Below are positions 14,567 to 23,368 of a stretch of DNA of 29,675 bases, piece after piece. The DNA is taken from assembly GCA_035524275.1 (NCBI GenBank), contig DATKPC010000075.1, positions 1 through 29,675 of the forward strand, written 5' to 3'. The stretch comes from DATKPC01 sp035524275 (lineage in GTDB: Bacteria; Pseudomonadota; Gammaproteobacteria; Burkholderiales; Burkholderiaceae_F). The notes under the pieces are model-generated. The model searched no databases. It was not told where the DNA came from and worked only from the letters and a program-made list of their open reading frames with translations. Position numbers and translations under genes: made by a program. Position 1 is the stretch's first letter, and every line of letters starts with the position of its first letter.

Positions 14567-15952
14567 TCAGGGCGCCGCGCCGGCCGACTCGCGAGCCACG
14601 TCCCGCACGATCGCCGCGGTGCGCGCGGTCGCGCCGCGGTGCGCGGCGGCGAAGTCGAGCGCGCGCGAGCGCATCGCCGCGAGGCGCTCGCGATCGGCGC
14701 TCAATGCCGCCATCGTCGCGACGACGCCGGCAGCGTCGTCGACGGCGACCGCGGCGCCGGACGCAAGCGCATCCTGGGTGGCCTGCGCGAAATTGAACGT
14801 ATGGCGGCCGACGACGACGGCGCAGCCGCAGGCGCACGCCTCGATCAGGTTGTGCCCGCCCAGCGGCGCGAGGCTGCCGCCGACGAACGCCACGTCGGCC
14901 GACGCGTAGTACGCCGCCATCTCCCCCATCGTGTCGCCAAGAACGATCTCGCCGGGCGCCCGCGGCCGCTCGAACGCGGCGGCATCCGACCGGCGCACGA
15001 CGACGTGGCCGCGCTTCGCGATGATGCGCGCGACGTCGTCGAAACGCTGCGGGTGCCGCGGAACGACGACCAGCTGGACCGCGCCGGCGGGAACGTCACG
15101 CGGCCCCGCGGCGATCCAGGCGTCGAATGCATCCAGCAGGAGTTCTTCCTCGCCGTCGCGCGTGTTCGCGAAGACCCAGACCGCGCGCGGCGCGGCCTGC
15201 GCCCGCCAGGCGCGACCGCGCTCCAGCTGCTGCGGCGCCGGATCGAGGTCGAACTTCAGGTTGCCGACGACATCCACCGGACCGGCATAGAGTTGCCGGA
15301 TCCGCTGCGCATCGGCGGTCGTCTGCGCGACGACACGCGCCAGCTGCGAGGTCGCTGCGCGGATGAGCGTCGGCCAGCGCCGCGAGCGTTCCAGCGATCG
15401 CGCCGACAGGCGTGCATTGACGAGCACGACCGGGACCCGGGCGCGCCGCGCGCCCGCGAGCAGGTTCGGCCAGGTCTCGGTCTCCAGCAGCACGCCGACC
15501 GATGCCCGCGCCTCGCGGAAGAAGCGATCGACCGCGCCCGGAAGGTCGTACGGCAGGTAGCGCTGCAGCACGCGGCCCGGCAGCCGGGCCGCGATCTCGG
15601 CACCCGCATCGCGACCGGTCGGCGTCATGTGCGTCAGGACGAAGCGCGCTTCCGGGTCGAGCGCGGCAAGCCGCTCGATCAGCGGCGCGGCCGCACGCGT
15701 CTCTCCGAGCGACACCGCGTGGATCCAGAACACCGAGGTACCGCGCAGGGCCGGCGTCGGGAAGCGCGCCGCCGAGCGACCGAGGAACCGCTCCGACCAG
15801 TGCGCGCGATACGCCGGCTGGCGCCACGAACGCAGCGCCAGGTGAAGCATCGCGAGCGGCCAGCCGATCCGCCACGCCGTCGAATACAGCGCATACGCGA
15901 GACGGGCACGCCGCGGCAGCGCCGCCGCGCGGCGCGTGGCCGGGGTCGGCAT
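14567..15952 (-). CDS. waaA: 3-deoxy-D-manno-octulosonic acid (Kdo) transferase
   Basis: WaaA moves Kdo from CMP-Kdo to lipid A precursor on the inner face of the inner membrane, the first step of lipopolysaccharide core assembly. The 461-residue protein has an N-terminal membrane anchor (about 28-41), the catalytic glutamate E54 in HWSERF, HAVSLGE (78-84), LVNARLSARS, and in the second domain VFANTRDGEEE, PRHPQRF, LGDTMGEM and GGSLAPLGGHNLIE. ATG at 15952 shares one base with the waaC stop (TGATG), a coupled start; a GTG at 15967 would add five residues. The operon order is algC - waaC - waaA. Confidence 0.96.
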   Translation of the reverse strand: MPTPATRRAAALPRRARLAYALYSTAWRIGWPLAMLHLALRSWRQPAYRAHWSERFLGRSAARFPTPALRGTSVFWIHAVSLGETRAAAPLIERLAALDPEARFVLTHMTPTGRDAGAEIAARLPGRVLQRYLPYDLPGAVDRFFREARASVGVLLETETWPNLLAGARRARVPVVLVNARLSARSLERSRRWPTLIRAATSQLARVVAQTTADAQRIRQLYAGPVDVVGNLKFDLDPAPQQLERGRAWRAQAAPRAVWVFANTRDGEEELLLDAFDAWIAAGPRDVPAGAVQLVVVPRHPQRFDDVARIIAKRGHVVVRRSDAAAFERPRAPGEIVLGDTMGEMAAYYASADVAFVGGSLAPLGGHNLIEACACGCAVVVGRHTFNFAQATQDALASGAAVAVDDAAGVVATMAALSADRERLAAMRSRALDFAAAHRGATARTAAIVRDVARESAGAAP

Positions 15953-16968
15953 CACGAAGCCGCGCACGCCGCGCGGGTCCCCGCCGACGCGTCCGCCGCG
16001 AGCAGGCGTGGCAGCGCGGCCAGGACGTCGTCGACGCCTGGACCCGCGACGGCGCTGCCCAGGCTGACCGTGGCCGCATCGCCAACGACGCCGACGAGCG
16101 AAGGATCGTAGTCGCAGAAGATGCCCAGCGTCGGCGCGCCGAGCGCGGCGGCGAGGTGCGTGAGGCCGGTATCGAGGCCGACCACGACCCGCGCGCGCGC
16201 CAGCACGGCCGCGATGGCCGCGATCGTGGCGCGCGGCATCACGCGGGCATCCGGCATCCGCGCGGCGCGCGCGGCCGTCGCGATGCGTTCATCGTCGGAT
16301 CCCCAAAAGAGCAGCGACGGCAGCCCGAGCGCGGCGAGGCTCTCCGCGACCGCGCGCCAATGCGCGTCCGGCCAGCGCTTCGTCGCCCGGCTCGCATTCG
16401 TCAGCAGGACCGCGTAGGTCTCCGGAACCGTCGCGCCGCCATCGGCGGCCGGCGGCGGCGCGATCCCGAAACGCGGCGGCCCGTGCATCGCGTAGCCGGC
16501 GGCGGCGGCGACCAGCGTGCGGTTGCGCACGATCGCGTGCAGCGCCCGGTCGACACGAAAACGCCGGTCGTACCACAGCGTCGCGAGCGGCTCGCGCGCC
16601 GATCGGCGATCGTAGCCGGCGACCGGCGCGCGCGCCCAGCGCGCGAGCACCGCGCTTTTCACGAGACCCTGGCAGTCGATCACGACGTCGTAGCGGCCGG
16701 CGCGCAGCCGGGCGCGAACCGCCGCGACAGCCGATCGGGTCGATCCGGCGAGCGGGGCACGGCGCCAGCCGCGCAGCGCCACCGGAATCACCTGTGCGAC
16801 ACCGGGGTGCAACCGCGGAATGTCGGCGAACGCCTCCTCGACGACCCAGTCGACGCCCGCGGCGGGACAGGCTTCGACGAGATCGGTCACCGCGGGCAGC
16901 GCATGGACGACGTCGCCGAGCGACGACGTCTTGACGATCAGGATGCGGCGGCTGGCCAGCGATGCCAC
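15952..16968 (-). CDS. waaC: Lipopolysaccharide heptosyltransferase I
   Basis: WaaC adds the first L-glycero-D-manno-heptose to Kdo2-lipid A. The 338-residue GT9 protein has KTSSLGDVVHALPA (13-26, with the catalytic Asp of the SSLGD motif), YDVVIDCQGLVKSA (93-106, the heptosyltransferase I mark), TNASRATKRWP (190-200) binding the nucleotide, and GLDTGLTHLAAALG (264-277). It starts at GTG, with no clear ribosome site and 22 bases after the algC stop. waaA follows with a one-base overlap. WaaF-type enzymes are similar, but the LVKSA-type first domain favours WaaC. Confidence 0.93.
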   Translation of the reverse strand: MASLASRRILIVKTSSLGDVVHALPAVTDLVEACPAAGVDWVVEEAFADIPRLHPGVAQVIPVALRGWRRAPLAGSTRSAVAAVRARLRAGRYDVVIDCQGLVKSAVLARWARAPVAGYDRRSAREPLATLWYDRRFRVDRALHAIVRNRTLVAAAAGYAMHGPPRFGIAPPPAADGGATVPETYAVLLTNASRATKRWPDAHWRAVAESLAALGLPSLLFWGSDDERIATAARAARMPDARVMPRATIAAIAAVLARARVVVGLDTGLTHLAAALGAPTLGIFCDYDPSLVGVVGDAATVSLGSAVAGPGVDDVLAALPRLLAADASAGTRAACAAS

Positions 16969-16990
16969 GTCGTCGTGTTCAGCCGCCGCG

Positions 16991-18388
16991 CTAGAACGGA
17001 AGCCGCGCGTCCGGCTTCAGCGCGAGCAGCGCGGCGCGGAACTCCTCCTGGATCCGCGACAGCGCGGCCGCGCTGTCGCCCTCGAAGCGCATCACGACGA
17101 TCGGCGTCGTGTTCGAGGGGCGCGCGAGGCCGAAGCCGTCGTCGTACTCGACCCGCACGCCATCGATATGGTTGACCTCGCGCGCGGTCGGAAACCGTCC
17201 CGACGTCTTCAGTCGCTCGACGAGCGCGAAGCTCTCGCCCTCGGCCGTCGGCATCTGCAGCTCCGGCGTGCTCACGGCATCGGGCAGCGCCTCGAGGACC
17301 GCCGAGGGATCGCGCCCCTCGTGCTTCTCGCGCGCGAGCAGCTCGAGCAGGCGCGCGCCGGCGTAGAGCCCGTCGTCGAAGCCGTACCAGCGATGCTTGA
17401 AGAAGATGTGGCCGCTCATCTCGCCGGCAAGCGGCGCGCCGGTCTCCTTGAGCTTCGCCTTGATCAGCGAATGCCCGGTGCGCCACATCAACGGCTGCCC
17501 GCCGGCCGCGCGGATCTGGACCGCGAGCTGCCGCGAGCACTTCACGTCGTAGACGATCGCCGCGCCCGGCTGCTCGCGCAGCACGCCGCGCGCGAAAAGC
17601 ATCATCTGGCGGTCGGGGAAGATCACGTTCCCGGCCTTCGTGACGACGCCGAGGCGATCGCCGTCGCCGTCGAACGCGAGCCCGAGTTCCGCGTCGGTCT
17701 CGCGCAGGCAGCGGATCAGGTCCTGCAGGTTCTCGAGGTGCGCCGGATCCGGATGGTGATTCGGGAAGTTGCCGTCGACGTCGCAGAACAGCTCGACGAC
17801 CTCGCAGCCGAGCGCGCGGAAGAGCGCCGGCGCCGTGCGGCCGGCGACGCCATTGCCGCAGTCGACGGCGATCTTCAGCGGCCGCGCCAGCTTGACATCG
17901 CCGACGATGCGCGCGATGTAGTCGGCCTCGATATCGACCGTCCGCAGCGGACCGGGCGTCGCGGCACGCGCGAGGTCCGCGGTCTCGATCCGGCGGCGCA
18001 GGCCCTGCAGGCCGTCGCCGAACATCGCGTCGCCCGCGAGCACGATCTTCAGGCCGTTGTATTCCGGCGGATTGTGGCTCCCGGTGATCTCGACCCCGGA
18101 GCGCGTGCCGAGGTGGAACGTCGCGAAGTAGAGCATCGGCGTCGCGACCATCCCGATATCGACGACCCCCGTGCCGGTGCTGCGGATGCCGTCGATCAGC
18201 GCGTCGCGCAGCTGCGGACCGGACAACCTGCCGTCGCGCCCGACGGCGATCTCGCTGCAGCCGCGGACGAGCGCCTCGGATCCGAGCGCGGCGCCGATCG
18301 CGCGCGCCGCTTCGACGGTGAGCGTGCGGCCAACGACGCCGCGAATGTCGTAGGCCTTGAAGATCGAGGGGTCGATCGCAGTTTTCAT
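16991..18388 (-). CDS. algC: Phosphomannomutase/phosphoglucomutase (AlgC family)
   Basis: This enzyme moves phosphate between C6 and C1 of mannose or glucose, making mannose-1-P and glucose-1-P for sugar nucleotides. The 465-residue protein has all four alpha-D-phosphohexomutase sites: TGSHNPP with phospho-Ser104 (102-108), metal loop DGDGDR (240-245), sugar loop GEMSGH (322-327) and phosphate loop RPSNTTP (423-429). GEMSGH is the form found in dual PMM/PGM enzymes. ATG at 18388 begins MKTAIDPSIFKAYDIRG, as in relatives; upstream in-frame sequence is not conserved-looking. It is divergent from pgi and leads the waaC-waaA operon. Confidence 0.93.
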   Translation of the reverse strand: MKTAIDPSIFKAYDIRGVVGRTLTVEAARAIGAALGSEALVRGCSEIAVGRDGRLSGPQLRDALIDGIRSTGTGVVDIGMVATPMLYFATFHLGTRSGVEITGSHNPPEYNGLKIVLAGDAMFGDGLQGLRRRIETADLARAATPGPLRTVDIEADYIARIVGDVKLARPLKIAVDCGNGVAGRTAPALFRALGCEVVELFCDVDGNFPNHHPDPAHLENLQDLIRCLRETDAELGLAFDGDGDRLGVVTKAGNVIFPDRQMMLFARGVLREQPGAAIVYDVKCSRQLAVQIRAAGGQPLMWRTGHSLIKAKLKETGAPLAGEMSGHIFFKHRWYGFDDGLYAGARLLELLAREKHEGRDPSAVLEALPDAVSTPELQMPTAEGESFALVERLKTSGRFPTAREVNHIDGVRVEYDDGFGLARPSNTTPIVVMRFEGDSAAALSRIQEEFRAALLALKPDARLPF

Positions 18389-18572
18389 CGCAAGTGATCG
18401 GGTTCGTGGACGAAGGGGCGGATGGCGCGGCAAGCACACGGGGGCAAGGAACCGGCGCCGCGGCTTCGCCGGCGGTGACGGACCGTGCGACATCGCACCA
18501 TGCGAAAAACGGTCCGCGGATCGGGAGCCGGAGCGAAGGATAAACTGCCGCTAGGCAGCGCGAGCATACTGG

Positions 18573-20180
18573 ATGAAAGACATGCCCATGAGCGAAGCGA
18601 GTTCCAAAGGCGAAGCGAGTTCGAAAGGCCAAGCGAGTTCGAAAGGCGGTGCAGGTTCGACGGGCGCTGCGGCTTCGGACCGGCCGCCGCCGGCCGCGGC
18701 CTGGCAGCGCCTCCTGCAGCGACGCGAGGAATTCGCGCGAACGACGATCGCGGACCTGCACGCCGCCGACCCGGGGCGCGCCGAGGCCCTCACGCTGCGC
18801 GCCGCCGGCCTGGCCGTCGACCTGTCGCGGCAGTTCGTCGACCGACCGCTGCTACGGGCATTCGCCGACTGGGCGCAGGCCGCGGGGCTCGCGTCGTGGC
18901 GCGAGCGGCTGTACGCCGGCGCCCCGGTCAACGACACCGAGAACCGTCCGGCGTGGCACACGGCGCTGCGATCCGGATCCGGCGACGCCGCGACCGACGC
19001 CGCGCTCGCGGCCGAACGCGAGGGGATGCTGCGTTTCGCCGAGGACCTGCGCGCCGGACGGCTTCGCGGCGCCACCGGCGAACCGATCCGCGACGTGATC
19101 AGCATCGGCATCGGCGGCTCGGACCTCGGCCCGCGCCTTGCGGTCGACGCGCTCGGCCCGTCGAGCGGCGCCGTGCGGCTGCATTTCGTCACCAACATCG
19201 ACCCCGTCGAGCTCGATGCCGCCGTGCGCGGCGCGCGACCGGAAACGACGGTCGTCGTCACGATCTCGAAGAGCTTCTCGACGCTGGAGACACGCGAGAA
19301 CGCGCTGGCCGCACAGGCCTGGATGCGGCGCGAAGCGCCGGGGCTCGACATCGCGCGCCACCTGTACGCCGTGACGAGCCAGCCGGCACGTGCCGCGGAG
19401 TTCGGGATCTCCGCGACGAACACGCTGACCTTCCCCGACTGGGTGGGTGGCCGCTATTCGCTGTGGTCGGCCTGCGGACTGCCGGTGGCGATCACGCACG
19501 GGCGAGCCGCGTTCGAGGAGCTGCTCGCCGGCGCCGCGGCGATGGACGCGCACTTCCGCGACGCGCCGCCGCACGAGAACCTGCCGGTCCTGCTGGGAGC
19601 CCTTGGGGCGTGGTACGGAAACGCGTGGGATGTCCGCACCCGCGGCGTCTTCGCCTACGCCCAGCGCTTGCAGCGCCTGCCGGCGTACCTGCAGCAGCTG
19701 GAAATGGAAAGCCTCGGCAAGCGCGTCGACCGCGCCGGCGCGCCGCTCGCGCTGCAGACGTCGCCGGTCGTCTGGGGCGATGCCGGCACGACGGCGCAGC
19801 ACAGCGTCTTCCAGTTCCTGCACCAGGGCACGTCGTGGACCCCGATCGACTTCGTGACGTCGGCGACCTTCGCCGCGTCCGGCGAGCGGCGCGAACGGCT
19901 CCTGTACATGAATGCGGTCGCGCAGGCCGATGCGCTGGCGTTCGGCGATCGCGTGCTGGGGGACCCCGGCGCGCGCCCGGCTTACGCGGTCGCGCCCGGC
20001 AACCGCCCGAGCACGCTGATCACGCTCGACGCCCTCGACGCCGCCCGTCTCGGCGCGCTGATCGCCCTCTACGAACATCGCGTCTTCGTCCAGGGCGTCC
20101 TCTGGAACGTGAACCCCTTCGACCAGTGGGGCGTCGAAATCGGCAAGAAGCTGCTCGCCAAGCGACTCCAGGGCGCCTGA
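18573..20180 (+). CDS. pgi: Glucose-6-phosphate isomerase
   Basis: Pgi interconverts glucose-6-P and fructose-6-P. The 535-residue protein has the family signatures VISIGIGGSDLGP, TISKSFSTLET, GGRYSLWSACGLP, the catalytic glutamate in QLEMESLGKR, GTTAQHSVFQFLHQG with the ring-opening His, and the C-terminal EIGKKL with the catalytic Lys. Odd: the first ~35 residues are a low-complexity Ser/Lys/Gly/Ala extension built from an 18-bp DNA repeat. ATGs at 18573, 18582 and 18588 all lack a strong ribosome site, so the start is uncertain by a few residues. With algC and galU it completes a route to UDP-glucose. Confidence 0.95.
   Translation: MKDMPMSEASSKGEASSKGQASSKGGAGSTGAAASDRPPPAAAWQRLLQRREEFARTTIADLHAADPGRAEALTLRAAGLAVDLSRQFVDRPLLRAFADWAQAAGLASWRERLYAGAPVNDTENRPAWHTALRSGSGDAATDAALAAEREGMLRFAEDLRAGRLRGATGEPIRDVISIGIGGSDLGPRLAVDALGPSSGAVRLHFVTNIDPVELDAAVRGARPETTVVVTISKSFSTLETRENALAAQAWMRREAPGLDIARHLYAVTSQPARAAEFGISATNTLTFPDWVGGRYSLWSACGLPVAITHGRAAFEELLAGAAAMDAHFRDAPPHENLPVLLGALGAWYGNAWDVRTRGVFAYAQRLQRLPAYLQQLEMESLGKRVDRAGAPLALQTSPVVWGDAGTTAQHSVFQFLHQGTSWTPIDFVTSATFAASGERRERLLYMNAVAQADALAFGDRVLGDPGARPAYAVAPGNRPSTLITLDALDAARLGALIALYEHRVFVQGVLWNVNPFDQWGVEIGKKLLAKRLQGA
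18595..18648 (+). repeat. 18-bp tandem repeat at the 5' end of pgi
   Basis: Three consecutive 18-base units (18595-18612, 18613-18630, 18631-18648) of the form aagcgagttcgaaaggcg differ at one or two bases, and a decayed fourth copy continues to about 18666. Each encodes six residues of the type E/Q-A-S-S-K-G, so changes in copy number keep the frame. Confidence 0.9.
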
Positions 20181-20362
20181 ACCATAAACGGGAAAAATTC
20201 GGGTAGCCGCCCTTCCCGCAATTGTGGTAGCCTCCCAAATGGACGCTATGGCAACCGGGTCAAGCGAATCCTGCCTGACTGGTCCGCCGAGCAGGTTCCG
20301 TAGCTGATTCCACCCGATAGCCAGCCCCTCGGCCGCGGCCGGCGGGCCCCAAAGGATCCCTG

Positions 20363-21199
20363 ATGTCGCAAAAACCCGTTCGCAAGGCCGTCTTCCCTGT
20401 TGCCGGCATGGGCACGCGATTCCTGCCCGCCACGAAGGCGATGCCCAAGGAGATGCTTCCCATCGTCGACAAGCCGCTGATCCAGTACGCCGTGGAAGAA
20501 GCCGCGGCCGCCGGCATCGAGCAGATGGTCATCGTGACCGGCCGGACCAAGCGGGCGATCGCCGACCATTTCGATCGCGCGCCGGAACTGGAACAGCAGC
20601 TGCTGGCGGCCGGCAAGAAGGAGCTCTACGAGGCGCTGATGTCGGCGACCCCGAAGGGCATCAGCTTCGTCTACGTGCGCCAGCCGGAGCCGCTCGGCCT
20701 CGGGCACGCGGTGCTGTGCGCGCAACCCGTCGTCGGCGACGAGCCGTTCGCGGTGATCCTCGCCGACGACCTGATCGACGCCGATCCGGGCTGCACGAGG
20801 CAGCTCGTCGAGACGTACAACCGGACCGGCTGCTCCGTTCTCGCGGTCGAGAACGTGCCGCTCGCCGACACGTCGAAGTACGGGATCGTCGCGACCAAGG
20901 CGATCAACGAGTACGAGGAGCAGGTGACCGCGATGGTCGAGAAGCCCAAGCCGGAGGAGGCGCCGTCGACGCTGGCCGTCGTCGGCCGTTACGTCCTGCG
21001 GCCGGAAATCTTCACCGAACTGCAGACCACGCCGCGTGGCCGCGGCGGCGAGATCCAGCTGACCGACGCGATCGCGCGCCGCGTACCGCTGGGCGAAGTG
21101 ATGGCGCGCCGCTTCACCGGTCGGCGCTACGACTGCGGGAACAAGGCGGGTTTCCTGGCGGCGAACGTCGCGCTGGGGAGCAAGCAGAACCTGCTCTGA
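20363..21199 (+). CDS. galU: UTP-glucose-1-phosphate uridylyltransferase
   Basis: GalU makes UDP-glucose from UTP and glucose-1-P, the donor for glucose, galactose and glucuronate in surface glycans. The 278-residue protein has the nucleotide site AGMGTRFLPATKAMPKEM (residues 14-31), with the GxGTR and catalytic Lys, then LPIVDKPLIQYAVEEA, ILADDLID (metal Asp) and GRYVLRPEIF near 209. The start has a good AAAGGA site 9 bases upstream. The 182-base leader after pgi has an imperfect hairpin (20189-20218) but no clear terminator or promoter, so pgi and galU may be co-transcribed. Confidence 0.96.
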   Translation: MSQKPVRKAVFPVAGMGTRFLPATKAMPKEMLPIVDKPLIQYAVEEAAAAGIEQMVIVTGRTKRAIADHFDRAPELEQQLLAAGKKELYEALMSATPKGISFVYVRQPEPLGLGHAVLCAQPVVGDEPFAVILADDLIDADPGCTRQLVETYNRTGCSVLAVENVPLADTSKYGIVATKAINEYEEQVTAMVEKPKPEEAPSTLAVVGRYVLRPEIFTELQTTPRGRGGEIQLTDAIARRVPLGEVMARRFTGRRYDCGNKAGFLAANVALGSKQNLL

Positions 21200-21266
21200 C
21201 GGGGCATCGCCGAAGCGCTCGCGGCCTCCCCGCCTCGCGGCGGCGGCGAGCGGAGCGTGGCGGCGG

Positions 21267-21395
21267 CCCTCTCCCCCACCCCTCTCCCGCTTCGCGGGCG
21301 AGGGGAGTCTCGTCGTCGCGATGGCACACGACGTCCGCTTAGACGACGCCGGAACTCCCCTCGCCCGCGAAGCGGGAGAGGGGTGGGGGAGAGGG
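21267..21395. repeat. Paired palindromic (REP/BIME-like) repeat, copy 2
   Basis: Two 41-base arms (21267-21307 and 21355-21395) are exact reverse complements, with a 47-base spacer. Each arm has an inner hairpin (cccgc-ttc-gcggg). The arms match those at 30-156 apart from one base and the outer two, while the spacers differ. It lies between galU and the polysaccharide genes; the rest of 21200-21449 shows no gene. Confidence 0.9.
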
Positions 21396-21449
21396 CGCCC
21401 GCGCATTTGCGACAATCCCCGCCGGCACACCGGCCACCAGGGGACTCGC

Positions 21450-21986
21450 ATGAAGCTGCACCTCGGTTGCGGCAAACGATTCATTCCGGGCTTCATTCAC
21501 GTCGACGCGGTCGACTATCCGCACGTCGACCACGTCACGACGATCGACAACCTGTCGTTCATCGGCGACGGCACCGTCGACCTGATCTACAACTGCCACG
21601 TGCTGGAGCACTTCAAGCGCCGCGACGTCCACCGGGTACTCACCGAGTGGCGCCGGATCCTGCGGCCGGGCGGCGTGCTGCGCATCTCGGTCCCGGACTT
21701 CGCCGCGCTGTGCGAGGTGTACCGCCGCACCGAGCGCCTCGATCTCGTGATGGGCCCGCTCTTCGGGCGGCAGGACTACCTCTACAACATCCACTACAAC
21801 GTCTTCGACTTTGCGACGCTGCGCGAGGCGCTCGAGGGCGCCGGCTTCGCCGACGTGCGCCGCTACGACTGGCGCCTTACCGGCCACGCGGACGTCGATG
21901 ACTACGCGCAGGCCTATGTCCCGCACATGGACAAGGAAAACGGGACGCTGATCAGCCTCAACGCGGAATGCGTCAAGCCGGCGTGA
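21450..21986 (+). CDS. Small class I SAM-dependent methyltransferase
   Basis: This 178-residue protein starts straight at the SAM site, MKLHLGCGKRFIPGFIHVD, with the Asp that binds the ribose 12 residues after the glycine loop. DLIYNCHVLEHF and LRPGGVLRISVPDF are motifs of the type 11 methyltransferase group. The start has an AGGGGA ribosome site. It is coupled to the flippase gene by TGATG. Methyltransferases of this small type are frequent in O-antigen and exopolysaccharide clusters, so a sugar or carrier-linked acceptor is likely, but the target cannot be read. Confidence 0.88.
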   Translation: MKLHLGCGKRFIPGFIHVDAVDYPHVDHVTTIDNLSFIGDGTVDLIYNCHVLEHFKRRDVHRVLTEWRRILRPGGVLRISVPDFAALCEVYRRTERLDLVMGPLFGRQDYLYNIHYNVFDFATLREALEGAGFADVRRYDWRLTGHADVDDYAQAYVPHMDKENGTLISLNAECVKPA

Positions 21987-23368
21987 TGGCCGGGCCCTTC
22001 GCGGCATTCGTCCTGCGCGCCGGCGCGCTGCGCGCGCGCTGGCGCCGGTTCGCCGGCGCCTCGCCGCTGCGCCGGCTCGGACACGCGACGCTGGTGTCGG
22101 CCGTCGCCTCGCTGGGCGCGAAGGGTGTCGGCTTCGTGCGCGAGATCGTCGTGGCTTCGGCGTTCGGGCTCGCCGACGGCGTCGACGTCTACCTCGTCGC
22201 GTTCGTCGTCGTCGGCTTTCCGCTGAGCATCCTTCTCAACGCCGCGCAGACCGCGCTCGTCGCGACGCTGGCGAGCGGGCGCGGCGACGGCCGCGAGGCG
22301 AGGGCCTACGGGACCACGCTCGTCGCGACACTCGCGGTCGCGCTCGTCGCCACGCCGCTTTGGCTCGTCGCGACCGACCTCGCGATGCCGTGGATCGCCT
22401 CCGGGTTCGATCACGCCAAGCGCGACGCGCTGCGCCATGCGCTGTGGCTGCTGCTGCCGTACACGGCCTTCAATGCGGTCAACCTGCTCGGCTACGCCGT
22501 GCTGCAGGCGCGCCACCGCTTCGGCGTCGTCGGGCTGCTGCCGGGGATCACGCCGCTCGTGATCTGCCTCGTCGTCGCGACGCATCCGATCCCGGGCGCG
22601 TGGCAACTGCTCGCCACCGGCCTCGTCGCCGGAACGGCGCTCGAGTGCCTCGCGCTCGGCGCCGTGCTGCATCACGATGGCGTGCGCGTCGATGTCGATC
22701 CGCGCGGCACGGACTTCCGGCACGTCGCGGCCGCGACGCTGGCGCTGCTGCCGGGCACGCTGTTCGTCGCCCTCGGTCCGCTCGCGGAACAGTCGATCGC
22801 CGCGGCGCTGGGCAGCGGCACGAACTCCGCGCTCGGCTACGGCAACCGGATCCCGGCGGCGCTGAGCGGCGTCGTCGTGATGGCTGTCGGCACGACCGTG
22901 CTGCCGCATTTCGCGTCGCTTCTCGCCGCGGGGGATGCCGCGAGCTGCCTCCACAGCCTCCGCAAGCTCGGACGCCTTCTTTTCGCGACCGGGCTGCTCG
23001 GCGCTGCCGTGCTCGCGCTCGCCTCGACCCCGATCACGACGGCCGTCTACCAGCGTGGCGCCTTCGTGGCCGCCGCAACGCCGCGCGTGGCCGCCGTCCA
23101 GGCCGCCTACTTCCTGCAACTGCCCTTCTCGCTCCTCGCGATGCTCGCGATGCGCACGCTCAGCGCGGCGCGCCGCAACGACACCGTCAGCGTCCTCACC
23201 GCGCTCACCGTCGTCGTGCAGGTCGCCCTGGCCTGGACGCTGGGCACGCGCTACGGCGCGGCGGGCATCGCGACGGCGGCGACGCTCGCGACCGCATTCT
23301 CGGCCGCCGCCGCCTTCACGACGGCGTCGCGGACGCTCGCGGCCTCGGCGCACGGTGGCACCGCATGA
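21986..23368 (+). CDS. MurJ-like (MVF/MOP superfamily) lipid-linked saccharide flippase
   Basis: This 460-residue protein has about 12-14 hydrophobic segments and the start seen in MurJ/MVF proteins (GAKGVGFVREIVVASAFG, then ADGVDVYLVAF). Later it has GYGNRIPAALSGVVVMAVGTTVLPHF, close to the MurJ pattern. MurJ moves lipid II across the inner membrane. Here the gene sits among glycosyltransferases, so it more likely flips a lipid-linked polysaccharide unit, the role Wzx plays elsewhere. ATG at 21986 shares one base with the preceding stop; an earlier ATG at 21968 would overlap by 19 bases. It overlaps the next gene by ATGA. Confidence 0.88.
   Translation: MAGPFAAFVLRAGALRARWRRFAGASPLRRLGHATLVSAVASLGAKGVGFVREIVVASAFGLADGVDVYLVAFVVVGFPLSILLNAAQTALVATLASGRGDGREARAYGTTLVATLAVALVATPLWLVATDLAMPWIASGFDHAKRDALRHALWLLLPYTAFNAVNLLGYAVLQARHRFGVVGLLPGITPLVICLVVATHPIPGAWQLLATGLVAGTALECLALGAVLHHDGVRVDVDPRGTDFRHVAAATLALLPGTLFVALGPLAEQSIAAALGSGTNSALGYGNRIPAALSGVVVMAVGTTVLPHFASLLAAGDAASCLHSLRKLGRLLFATGLLGAAVLALASTPITTAVYQRGAFVAAATPRVAAVQAAYFLQLPFSLLAMLAMRTLSAARRNDTVSVLTALTVVVQVALAWTLGTRYGAAGIATAATLATAFSAAAAFTTASRTLAASAHGGTA

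Noticed and set aside
20189..20218. Hairpin CGGGAA/TTCCCG after pgi as a terminator
   Set aside because: The stem is only six pairs with an 18-base interior and no T-tract follows, so it is not a convincing intrinsic terminator.
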